This document shows positions 1 through 5,427 of a DNA stretch of 5,427 nucleotides, piece by piece (the stretch's first letter is position 1; every line of letters starts with the position of its first letter). The translations under genes and the position numbers were made by a program. This DNA is from an uncultured Actinomycetes bacterium (lineage in GTDB: Bacteria; Actinomycetota; Thermoleophilia; Solirubrobacterales; 70-9), in NCBI GenBank assembly GCA_946479725.1, contig CAMLHB010000161.1, forward strand, positions 1-5,427, read 5' to 3'. The notes beneath the pieces were generated by a model. That model saw nothing but the letters and a program-made list of their open reading frames with translations. It was not told the origin of the DNA and made no database searches.

Positions 1-1653
1 GGGGCCTCGATCGAGGAGCCGCAGGCGTTCCCCTGCGTCGATCACCTCGTGCGCCGATACAGCCTTGCGGCGCCCGCCTTCGACGAAGCGGGACCGATCG
101 TCCGGGTTGAGGAACTCCGGGATGGAAAGCCGCTGAGGCGCATTCGGGCCGTCCCCGTCCTTGACCTGCAGCCCTTTGGCTATCAGGGTCGCGAGCGCCG
201 CCTCCGAGAGGGCCTCCAGACAGTTGCGTCGCTCGCGCTCCTCGATCGCCAGCCAGCGGTAGGCGTTGCCGTTGGCGACCTGCTCGTAGAAACGCTCGAG
301 CAGCAGGAAGCGGATCCTCAGCGGGTTCCATTCGCAGATTCCGTCCTCCCGCCGCCGCACCATTCCCGCGAATTTCCGATCGCTGGCGAACACCTCCGGC
401 GGGGCGAGGTCTTCGCAATGGCCGGTGGCGACGAGCCGGGCCAGCAGCTCCAGGTAGAAGGGGACCTCGGCGAACTTGCCGGCGGCGACCCATTGTTCGA
501 CCTTGCCTGCCAGAGACCCGGTGGAGGGTTGCCGGGAGAGGCCACCGGGCTCCGATTCGACCACCTCGATCACGTGCTGGACCGCGCGCTTCTCCTCCAG
601 CTTCTCGAGGGTGATCGCCGATGCGGCCAGGCCGGCCGGGATACCTGCCGGCCGGGTCGTGACGATCGTCGGCAGGTTCTCTCCCGCCAGCGCCTCCAGC
701 GCCTGGCGGAGCAGGTAGCCCCGCTCGCCGTCGGGGGCGACCCGGTCGGCGTCGTCGATTGCGACCACCAGGCGCTGGTGGGCGCGTAGCCAGTCCCAGA
801 GCTTGTCCCGGTGGACCTGCGACTGGATCAGGCGGCTGACGTGTGCGTCGAAGCGCTTGCGAGCGACTTCGACCAGGTCCTTCATCTCGCCCTCGACCGG
901 CACGATCACGCAGACGACGCCGATCCGCGCCAGCAGCTTCGAGAGGCTGACGAGGGCGGTCGTCTTGCCGGCGCCGGCCGCTCCGACGAGGACCTGCACG
1001 TCTTTGCGACGGCGGTCGACGATCCCCGGCAGGACTTCGTCTGCAAGCTCCTCCCGGGGCACGATCAGCATCTTCTCGTCGCGTCCGATCAGCTCCGCCT
1101 CCGCCTGGGTCGAGGTGGTCGGCAGGACCGATTCCGGGCGCTTGATCAACCTCCGGCGCACGCGGAAGGCGAGCCAGCGACAGTAGGCCAGGTCGTTCCA
1201 GGCGGCTGCAACGGCCCCCAGCAGGACGGCCCCGAAAGCGATGCCGACGACGTCGTGGACGGTCTCGCCGGTATTGAAGAAAACGTCGAACCGGATCGCC
1301 GCGAGGGCGGCCGCGGCGAACATCGCGGTCACCACGGGCGGCGTCACCAGGCTGCGCCAGCCGAGGCGCCAGTGGACGATGGTCGAGCCGAGCCGGTGGT
1401 GGGGGCTCGTCGTCAGGTGCTGGAGCTGTTCGACCCGGTATGCGAGTCGCTGCCACCGCGAGGCAACCCGGCGCACGGCTCGCCGCAGGGGCGGCATTGA
1501 CAGGTCGCGCGCCTCCGCCGGGGCGACCCGGTGGCGTTCGCCGAGCTGCTCGAGATGCCGCTCGGCGAGATCGGCCGCCTCCTGTGGCGCGAGGCTCTGG
1601 CGACCCGGTCCGTCGATGCGCAGTTCGATGCGCAACCCCTGATTACTCGCCAT
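1..1653 (-). CDS. Membrane-anchored STAND/NACHT-like P-loop ATPase (C-terminus beyond window)
   Basis: About 551 residues are visible, read from 1653 down to 1 with no stop. The N-terminal ~100 residues are charged and Arg-rich. Two hydrophobic segments follow (about residues 102-126 and 132-155), forming a membrane hairpin, then a basic stretch and linker. The ATPase core has Walker A GAAGAGKTT (224-232), Walker B LVVAIDDADR (295-304), a TTRPAG sensor-like motif (332-337) and a VPFYLELLARL helix (397-407), resembling the GxP region of STAND ATPases. The order fits a STAND-superfamily switch tethered to the membrane with its ATPase in the cytoplasm. NACHT is the closest subgroup by eye, but the Walker B lacks the classic NACHT DGLDE. 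The C-terminal sensor or effector part is outside the window. The start is uncertain: ATG at 1653 has no Shine-Dalgarno, and in-frame GTGs at 1701 and 1722 would bring the gene to within 14 nt of the kinase stop. It lies directly downstream of the histidine kinase on the same strand, so co-transcription is likely. Ligand and function are unknown. Confidence 0.5.
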   Translation of the reverse strand, partial: MASNQGLRIELRIDGPGRQSLAPQEAADLAERHLEQLGERHRVAPAEARDLSMPPLRRAVRRVASRWQRLAYRVEQLQHLTTSPHHRLGSTIVHWRLGWRSLVTPPVVTAMFAAAALAAIRFDVFFNTGETVHDVVGIAFGAVLLGAVAAAWNDLAYCRWLAFRVRRRLIKRPESVLPTTSTQAEAELIGRDEKMLIVPREELADEVLPGIVDRRRKDVQVLVGAAGAGKTTALVSLSKLLARIGVVCVIVPVEGEMKDLVEVARKRFDAHVSRLIQSQVHRDKLWDWLRAHQRLVVAIDDADRVAPDGERGYLLRQALEALAGENLPTIVTTRPAGIPAGLAASAITLEKLEEKRAVQHVIEVVESEPGGLSRQPSTGSLAGKVEQWVAAGKFAEVPFYLELLARLVATGHCEDLAPPEVFASDRKFAGMVRRREDGICEWNPLRIRFLLLERFYEQVANGNAYRWLAIEERERRNCLEALSEAALATLIAKGLQVKDGDGPNAPQRLSIPEFLNPDDRSRFVEGGRRKAVSAHEVIDAGERLRLLDRGP

Positions 1654-1659
1654 ATGAAC

Positions 1660-1665
1660 ACCGTA
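1660..1665 (-). promoter_or_regulatory. Candidate -10 box for an internal leaderless start of the STAND ATPase
   Basis: TACGGT on the minus strand matches TANNNT and ends 6 nt before ATG 1653, which has no Shine-Dalgarno. The 14-mer CACGGATGGCGCCC (1692-1679) lies at the -35 region. Sequence support only; read-through from the kinase gene could serve instead. Confidence 0.25.
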
Positions 1666-1736
1666 GAGCCGGAGCTGCGGGCGCCATCCGTGGTTCGCCA
1701 CAGTCGCGCCAAGGTCATCCACCGAGGCGGAAGGGC

Positions 1737-3434
1737 TCAGGCGGTGCGAGCGGCAGCCGTCCCTCGCCGCGAGGGGACCATCGCCCTCACCTGCGTCCCG
1801 TTCCCGGCGGAGGAGAGGACCTCGAGCGTCCCATCGAGGAGCTCGGTCCGCTCCCGCATGCCGCTGATCCCGAAGCCGTGCTCGCCGGCCTCCGGGTCGA
1901 AGCCGTCGCCGTCGTCCTCGACGGAGATCGTCAGCTCTCCGCGATGGTCGTTCTCGACGATCTCGATCGAGGCGTGGGTGGCACCCGCGTGCTTCATCGT
2001 GTTGGTCAGCGCCTCCTGGACGATCCGGTAGATGGCGGTCTCCAGCTCCCCGTCCAACCGTGCATCGGCGCGCCCTTCCTCGAAGGCGAGGTCAATACGG
2101 GTGCGAATTTCGAAGGTGGGAAGTTCGAGTCTGTCGACGAGGGATTCGACCGCGGCCTTCACCCCCAGCTGGTCGAGCGCCAGCGGGCGCAGGTCGGCGA
2201 TCAGCGAGCGCAGCTTCTCGATTTCGGCCTCGACGTCGCCGATCGCCCGCTGGACCAGCTCCTGCGCGGCCGCCGGCTCGGCGCCTTCCATCGCCGCGAG
2301 GGACATCCGCAGACCGGCCAGGCCCTGCAGCGTCTCGTCGTGCAGTTCGCGCGCCCACCGGGCCCGTTCGGCTTCGCCGGCGGCGAGGCGGTCGCGGCGC
2401 CGCGCCGAGTCGAACAGACGCGCGGTCGCCACCGCGGTGGCGGCGCTGGCGGCGAAGGCCTCGAGCAGCTCCTCGTCCTCGACGCTGAAGCTCGGACCGT
2501 CGCTCTGGCGGTCGACGGCGACAAGGGCGCCGTAGACGCGTCCCCGTAGGGTCAGCGGGATGACGAGGCCGGCCTCGGCCGAGAGGCCGTGGCGGCCGAG
2601 GCCGAACTCCGCGTAGCGGGCGCGGTTGACCGAGGTCTCCAGGCGTTCGGGCCGCATGGAGCGCAGTGCCGCACCGGCGACGGAACTCCCCACGTCCACG
2701 TGGGTGCCGATCAGCCCCTCCGGAACCTCGCCCGCCGCCGCGGCGACAACCAACCTCTCGTTCTCCTTCAGCTCGATCGCCAGGGCCCGGGCCGAGACCA
2801 GCGCCCTTCCCCGCTTCGCCACCAGGTCGAGGATCACCTCGAGGTCGGTCTGGGCCGCCAGCGTCCGCGCGATCGTCACCGTCGCGTCGAGTGCCGCCAC
2901 GTTCCGTTCCAGGTTCCGCCGGCTCTGCTCGGAGTGCGCATAGCGGCGGGCGTGGTCGATCGCGAGGCCCGCGAACTCGGCGAGGAGGACGACGGCTTCC
3001 TCGTCGGCCTCGGAGAATTCCTCGGCTCCTTCCTTGTCGGTCAAATAAAGGTTGCCGTAGGCCTCGCCGGCGACGAACACCGGCACGCCGAGGAAGGAGC
3101 GCATCGGCGGGTGGCCGCCCGGGAAGCCGTAGGCGTGGGGGTGGGCGCTGACGTCGGTCAGGCGCAGCGGCTCGGGGTTCCGGATCAGCTCCCCGAGCAC
3201 CCCGTTGCCGGTCGGCAGCGGTCCGATCCGCCACTTCTCCTCCTCGCCCATGCCGGCCGTGAGGAACCTGGCGAGCCGGTAGCCCTCCTCGTCGAGAACT
3301 CCAAGCGCCGCATAGCGGGCACCGGTCAGGACGCGGGCGGAGTTGAGAGCGCGCTCGAGGACCTCCTCCAGGTCGAGCTCCGAGAGAACGTCGCGGGCGA
3401 CCTGGAGGATCGCCCTGCTGGCCGGATCGACCAC
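1737..3434 (-). CDS. GAF-GAF sensor histidine kinase, DevS/DosT type, probable heme sensor
   Basis: A soluble 565-residue two-component kinase with no membrane segment. Domains are GAF-A (~15-160), GAF-B (~185-340), HisKA_3 dimerisation/phosphoacceptor (~355-425) and HATPase_c (~463-555). The phosphoacceptor is His365 in RELHDETLQGL. The ATP site shows the N box IVQEALTN (Asn478), G1 DDGDGFD (507-513), G2 GFGISGMRER (520-529) and a late GNGT (554-557). GAF-A carries HPPMRSFLGVP with His108 and LYLTDK with Tyr130. Their 22-residue spacing equals that of the heme ligand His149 and distal Tyr171 of Mycobacterium tuberculosis DevS/DosS (578 aa), so gas or redox sensing through heme is predicted. 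The start is GTG at 3434, with GGAG 8 nt upstream inside the preceding gene and only 2 nt after that gene's stop. The frame stays open to an ATG at 4262, but that extension would overlap the zinc-ribbon gene and run antisense to the MpsC-like gene. The cognate response regulator is not in the window. Confidence 0.96.
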   Translation of the reverse strand: MVDPASRAILQVARDVLSELDLEEVLERALNSARVLTGARYAALGVLDEEGYRLARFLTAGMGEEEKWRIGPLPTGNGVLGELIRNPEPLRLTDVSAHPHAYGFPGGHPPMRSFLGVPVFVAGEAYGNLYLTDKEGAEEFSEADEEAVVLLAEFAGLAIDHARRYAHSEQSRRNLERNVAALDATVTIARTLAAQTDLEVILDLVAKRGRALVSARALAIELKENERLVVAAAAGEVPEGLIGTHVDVGSSVAGAALRSMRPERLETSVNRARYAEFGLGRHGLSAEAGLVIPLTLRGRVYGALVAVDRQSDGPSFSVEDEELLEAFAASAATAVATARLFDSARRRDRLAAGEAERARWARELHDETLQGLAGLRMSLAAMEGAEPAAAQELVQRAIGDVEAEIEKLRSLIADLRPLALDQLGVKAAVESLVDRLELPTFEIRTRIDLAFEEGRADARLDGELETAIYRIVQEALTNTMKHAGATHASIEIVENDHRGELTISVEDDGDGFDPEAGEHGFGISGMRERTELLDGTLEVLSSAGNGTQVRAMVPSRRGTAAARTA

Positions 3435-3436
3435 GA

Positions 3437-3643
3437 TCAGTGCTCCAGCGGGCTCAGCAGCTTCGCCCCAAGGGCACTGGCCGCCCGGGAAGCGGGGCCT
3501 GGGAGGCTGCTGACCACGAGTCGCAGCTCGTAGCTGCAGGCAGGGCAGGGCCATGACTCTGTCGCCGTCGCGTCCTCGACCAGGAACCGCCGCAGGCAGT
3601 TCGGACAGTGGAGCAGGTCGATCCTGAGACTGGTGCCACGCAT
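3437..3643 (-). CDS. Small zinc-ribbon protein
   Basis: A 68-residue protein with two CxxC knuckles, CPNC (Cys13, Cys16) and CPAC (Cys33, Cys36), separated by 16 residues. This is the usual layout of a four-Cys zinc ribbon. The ~30-residue tail is small and weakly amphipathic with no further motif. ATG at 3643 is preceded by GGGGGA (3658-3653) with a 9-nt spacer, a reasonable ribosome binding site. Its TGA (3439-3437) lies 2 nt before the GTG of the histidine kinase, whose GGAG site is within this gene's last codons, so the two are almost certainly co-transcribed and probably translationally coupled. It could be a small regulator, a metal or redox-responsive adaptor of the kinase, or a DNA/RNA-binding ribbon. 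The sequence does not discriminate. An alternative-frame ORF over the same bases (3454-3639) lacks any recognisable motif and is rejected. Confidence 0.8.
   Translation of the reverse strand: MRGTSLRIDLLHCPNCLRRFLVEDATATESWPCPACSYELRLVVSSLPGPASRAASALGAKLLSPLEH
3443..3446 (-). promoter_or_regulatory. Ribosome binding site that sets the kinase GTG start
   Basis: GGAG on the minus strand, 8 nt upstream of GTG 3434, embedded in the last codons of the zinc-ribbon gene. It supports the GTG start over the far upstream ATG of the long open frame and points to translational coupling. Confidence 0.7.
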
Positions 3644-3652
3644 CCGCGGTTT

Positions 3653-3658
3653 TCCCCC
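3653..3658 (-). promoter_or_regulatory. Ribosome binding site of the zinc-ribbon gene
   Basis: GGGGGA on the minus strand, 9 nt before ATG 3643. It is purine-rich and correctly spaced, though not a perfect GGAGG. Confidence 0.5.
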
Positions 3659-3850
3659 GGGGACGGCGCGACGAGCCGGCGGAGGACCGAGTGGCCCGGC
3701 GGGTGCTCGTCACCTCAGACCAGTCCCTGCGCAGACCTCTCGGAAACGTTGGAACCGAGCGCAAAGATATCCCATCGTCCCCATCGAGCACACTTCGGAG
3801 ACGCCTGAGCACTGGTTTTGTGACTCGAATTCCCGGGCATCGGTCTAACG

Positions 3851-3912
3851 ATGGCGAGTGCGGGTGGACTGGCAGGAGGTGAGCTGAACTCCGCCGTGAC
3901 GGGGGACTCCAT
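3851..3912 (+). pseudogene. Relic of a duplicated MpsC-like (DUF2294) N-terminus
   Basis: Translated from the ATG at 3851, residues 7-19 read LAGGELNSAVTGD. This matches LSGGELNAAVTRE near the start of the intact MpsC-like protein 230 bases downstream, with 9 of 13 positions identical and most nucleotide differences at third codon positions, as expected of diverged coding copies. Beyond about codon 21 the similarity fades: the family's GRGP, LSPAE and HLDPD motifs are missing, and the frame ends at 4099 inside the next gene. By eye its GC-ending codon share is lower (roughly 70 percent) than that of the intact gene (about 90 percent), which fits decay. There is no clear ribosome binding site. 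It could instead be a short functional peptide or a collapsed tandem duplicate. The exact right-hand boundary is unclear. Confidence 0.5.
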
Positions 3913-4063
3913 GGAGCACCATCTGAGCGACGCGGATAGCATGCGCGGCCGATCCTGGTGTAGCGACGGGCTCGCGCCGGGGTTGACCGATGAACGATGG
4001 GTGCGGTTGGGCTTCCGAGGCGCAGCTCGACTCGTCGGGCGCGCTCTCGCGAGCGAACAACCT

Positions 4064-4068
4064 GGGGA
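4064..4068 (+). promoter_or_regulatory. Ribosome binding site of the MpsC-like gene
   Basis: GGGGA ends 9 nt before ATG 4078. It supports that start over the in-frame upstream ATG at 3997, whose extra 27 residues are Arg-rich and unlike the family. Confidence 0.55.
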
Positions 4069-4077
4069 ATCCTGCCC

Positions 4078-4440
4078 ATGTCCGATGCAGAGCCTCTGAG
4101 CGGCGGAGAGCTGAATGCCGCGGTCACCCGCGAGGTGATCCGAATCCAAAACGAGAGCCACGGCCGCGGGCCGAGGAAGGCCTTCTCGTTCCACAATGGC
4201 AACGTCCTGATCACCGTGCTCGAGGAGGTCCTCAGCCCGGCGGAGCGCAAGCTCGCGGGCAACGGCGAGAGCGACGCGGTCCTGCGGATGCGAGGGCTCT
4301 ACCAGCGGAGCATGGGCGCCGAGCTCAGGAAGAGCATCGAAGCGGTCACCAACCGCAAGGTCGTCGCCTTTATGAGCGACAACCACCTCGATCCCGACAT
4401 GGCGGTGGAGATCTTCATCCTCGACGAGCCGTTGACCTAG
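4078..4440 (+). CDS. MpsC-family protein (DUF2294)
   Basis: A 120-residue soluble protein matching the DUF2294 (Pfam PF10057) pattern along its whole length, which is also the usual family size. Visible landmarks are SGGELNAAVTREVIRI (8-23), the family hallmark GRGPRKAF (29-36), a VLITVLEEVLSPAE core (43-56), and the conserved C-terminal block with VTNRKVVAFMSD then HLDPDMAVEIFIL (90-115). No signal peptide or membrane helix is seen. Databases name this family after MpsC of the staphylococcal MpsABC system, in which MpsAB supports membrane potential and bicarbonate supply. The biochemical role of MpsC itself is poorly defined, so only the family assignment is firm. MpsA and MpsB homologues are not in the window. 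The start at 4078 is chosen for its ribosome binding site and family length. The gene is divergent from the zinc-ribbon/kinase operon and is followed by two hairpins. Confidence 0.9.
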   Translation: MSDAEPLSGGELNAAVTREVIRIQNESHGRGPRKAFSFHNGNVLITVLEEVLSPAERKLAGNGESDAVLRMRGLYQRSMGAELRKSIEAVTNRKVVAFMSDNHLDPDMAVEIFILDEPLT

Positions 4441-4471
4441 CCCGCGGTCCCGGACGCGGAGTCGTGCCCGC

Positions 4472-4489
4472 GAGGGGCTTCGGCTTTTC
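4472..4489 (+). terminator. UUCG-capped hairpin after the MpsC-like gene
   Basis: Seven pairs (three of them G-U) close on the very stable C(UUCG)G tetraloop at 4479-4482. The 3' arm includes TTTT (4485-4488). It lies 32 bases after the stop codon and may act as the first of two tandem terminators or as an RNA 3'-end stabiliser. The G-U content weakens the call. Confidence 0.4.
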
Positions 4490-4497
4490 ACGGATGG

Positions 4498-4525
4498 CGC
4501 CCCCGGCGGGGCGACCTAATTTCTT
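4498..4525 (+). terminator. Rho-independent terminator candidate after the MpsC-like gene
   Basis: A perfect 6-bp GC stem, CGCCCC (4498-4503) with GGGGCG (4508-4513) around a CGGC loop, is followed after ACC by the T-rich TAATTTCTT (4517-4525). The stem is strong but the T tract is interrupted and 3 nt away. It lies directly upstream of the acetyl-CoA synthetase start, so it would insulate that gene from MpsC-like transcription. Confidence 0.5.
4517..4522 (+). promoter_or_regulatory. Candidate -10 box for leaderless transcription of acetyl-CoA synthetase
   Basis: TAATTT matches TANNNT and ends 6 nt before the in-frame ATG at 4529, which would place the transcription start on that ATG. No Shine-Dalgarno precedes either ATG 4529 or ATG 4550. 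No TTGACA-like -35 is seen. Instead the -40 to -27 position holds the 14-mer CACGGATGGCGCCC, shared with the ATPase upstream region. Confidence 0.35.
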
Positions 4526-4549
4526 CGCATGCATCGGCGGCCGCCGAAC

Positions 4550-5427
4550 ATGCCTGATTACGAGGCCGCGTGCCGGGAATTCTCCTGGCAGCGGGCACGC
4601 GCGGAACTCGCCGGACTGCCCGGCGGCGGGCTGAACATCGCCTACGAGGCGGTCGACCGCCAGGCTCAGGGAGCTCTGGCGTCGGCGGTGGCGATGCGGT
4701 TCATCGGCCCGCAGGGCGAAATTCAGGAGCTGACTTACGCCGAGCTGAAGGACCGGACCGACCGCTTCGCCAACCTCCTGCGCGAGCTCGGCGTCGGCCG
4801 TGGAGAGCGGGTCTTCGCCCTCGCCGGCCGGATCCCCGAGCTTTACGTGGCGGCGCTGGGGACGCTGAAGCGCGGAGCCGTCTTCTCACCGCTCTTCTCG
4901 GCCTTTGGGCCGGAGCCGATCGAGCAGCGGCTGCGCCTTGGCGGCGCCCGCGCCCTGGTCACCACGCCCGCGCTTTTCCGCCGCAAGGTCGAGGGGCTGC
5001 GCGAGCGCCTGCCCGATCTCGAGCACGTGCTGCTGGTCGGCGAGCCCGACGAGGTGGCGGCGGTCGAAAGGGCCGGCGACCTGCGCCAGCTCCTCGCCGC
5101 CACCGGCCCCGAGGATGCCCTCTGCGCCACCGACGCCGGGGAGATGGCGCTCCTGCACTTCACCTCCGGCACCACCGGGATGCCGAAGGGCGCCGTCCAC
5201 GTCCACGAAGCGGTGGTCGCCCACCGCGCGACCGGGCGCCTTGTCCTCGACCTTCATCCCGGCGACGTCTTCTGGTGCACCGCCGACCCCGGCTGGGTGA
5301 CCGGGACCTCCTACGGAATCGTCGCCCCGCTGACGCTGGGTGCAACCTGCATCGTCGACGAAGGCGAGTTCGCCGCCGAGCGCTGGTACCGGATCCTGCA
5401 GGAGCAGCGGGTCGACGTCTGGTACAC
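4550..5427 (+). CDS. acsA: Acetyl-CoA synthetase, AMP-forming (C-terminus beyond window)
   Basis: Activates acetate with ATP to acetyl-AMP and transfers it to CoA, feeding acetate into central metabolism in the cytoplasm. The 292 complete codons present cover the N-terminal half of the ANL adenylating domain. They show NIAYEAVDR near residue 29, TYAELKDRTDRFANLL (~62-77), the P-loop-like adenylation motif LHFTSGTTGMPKG (202-214) followed by VHVHEAVVAHRATG, and WCTADPGWVTGTSYGI (242-257), characteristic of acetyl-CoA synthetases rather than long-chain acyl-CoA ligases. The wording is closest to the Bacillus AcsA type of about 570 residues, so roughly half is missing; propionyl-CoA or a related short acyl substrate is possible. 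The start is ATG 4550 or, in the same frame, ATG 4529, with an in-frame stop at 4517 just above. Neither has a Shine-Dalgarno. The Lys normally acetylated for regulation lies in the missing C-terminal part. Confidence 0.95.
   Translation, partial: MPDYEAACREFSWQRARAELAGLPGGGLNIAYEAVDRQAQGALASAVAMRFIGPQGEIQELTYAELKDRTDRFANLLRELGVGRGERVFALAGRIPELYVAALGTLKRGAVFSPLFSAFGPEPIEQRLRLGGARALVTTPALFRRKVEGLRERLPDLEHVLLVGEPDEVAAVERAGDLRQLLAATGPEDALCATDAGEMALLHFTSGTTGMPKGAVHVHEAVVAHRATGRLVLDLHPGDVFWCTADPGWVTGTSYGIVAPLTLGATCIVDEGEFAAERWYRILQEQRVDVWY

Larger units (their letters stand above)
3644..4077. other. Divergent intergenic region between the zinc-ribbon/kinase operon and the MpsC-like gene
   Basis: About 434 bases separate two divergently transcribed units. 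I see no complete gene. The plus strand holds an 82-codon frame (3851-4099) that begins like a second MpsC-like protein but then loses similarity and overlaps the real MpsC-like gene (see the relic entry). Promoters for both units should lie here, but I could not identify a convincing -35/-10 pair on either strand. An imperfect inverted repeat with CTCGG/CCGAG arms (3739-3759) and a small hairpin (4042-4055) are present. Composition is more AT-rich than in the flanking genes around 3760-3850, as expected for a regulatory region. Confidence 0.7.

Noticed and set aside
49..1500. Long plus-strand open frames at 49-789 and 811-1500
   Set aside because: They are exact antisense shadows of the minus-strand ATPase, which carries Walker A, Walker B and membrane helices. 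The plus-strand translations show no motif.
1440..3533. Plus-strand open frames 1440-2549 and 2589-3533
   Set aside because: They are antisense to the kinase GAF, HisKA and HATPase domains; GC-rich DNA leaves few stops in the mirror frame.
3750..3782. ECF sigma promoter (GGAAC ... CGTC) on the plus strand
   Set aside because: The spacer is about 20 nt, longer than the 16-17 nt usual for this class, and no gene start follows at a suitable distance.
3717..3790. DosR-type box (GGGACT..AGTCCC) upstream of the kinase operon
   Set aside because: Only an isolated AGTCCC half-site is present at about 3721; the opposing half is missing.
3435..4262. N-terminal extension of the histidine kinase frame to ATG 4262 (841 residues)
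   Set aside because: The extra 276 residues are Arg/Pro/Ser-rich with no domain, overlap the zinc-ribbon gene and run antisense to the MpsC-like gene. A GTG with a good ribosome binding site at 3434 gives the expected family length.
3715..4491. Minus-strand 258-residue frame
   Set aside because: It is antisense to the MpsC-like gene, whose family motifs fix the coding strand as plus.
1..5427. CRISPR arrays, tRNA/rRNA genes, insertion sequences
   Set aside because: No regularly spaced repeats, cloverleaf-like segments, transposase motifs or long terminal inverted repeats were seen on reading both strands.

Overview
The window is GC-rich with strongly GC-ending codons, and every gene product looks actinobacterial. 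A deep-branching high-GC lineage such as Thermoleophilia (Solirubrobacter or Gaiella type) is my best guess. That placement is inferred from protein style and composition, not from a marker gene.

Layout. The left two thirds (1 to about 3643) hold a three-gene block on the minus strand. Read in its direction it contains a 68-residue zinc-ribbon protein (3643-3437), a soluble GAF-GAF histidine kinase of the DevS/DosT type (3434-1737, GTG start 2 nt after the zinc-ribbon stop), and a large membrane-anchored STAND/NACHT-like P-loop ATPase (about 1653 to 1, running off the window). The right third is on the plus strand. It contains a DUF2294/MpsC-family protein (4078-4440) and an AMP-forming acetyl-CoA synthetase (4550 onward, cut by the window end). 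Between the two divergent units lie about 430 bases (3644-4077). They carry no convincing complete gene but include a short relic, at about 3851-3912, of a second copy of the MpsC-like N-terminus.

How the genes may work together. The kinase keeps the His and Tyr that bind heme and line the distal pocket in mycobacterial DevS/DosS, at exactly the same mutual spacing, so it is predicted to sense O2, NO or CO, or redox state. No response regulator is in the window. The ATPase has two membrane helices before a Walker A/Walker B STAND core. It may be a signalling or defence switch served by the same operon, but that is inference. DUF2294/MpsC proteins are linked in name to a membrane-potential/bicarbonate system, and acetyl-CoA synthetase is central carbon metabolism, so a theme of energy and respiratory adaptation is plausible but unproven.

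The least expected non-coding signal is a shared exact 14-mer upstream of two genes that lack a clear Shine-Dalgarno, the ATPase and the acetyl-CoA synthetase. In both, a TANNNT box lies 6 nt before the ATG. This suggests a common leaderless-promoter layout.
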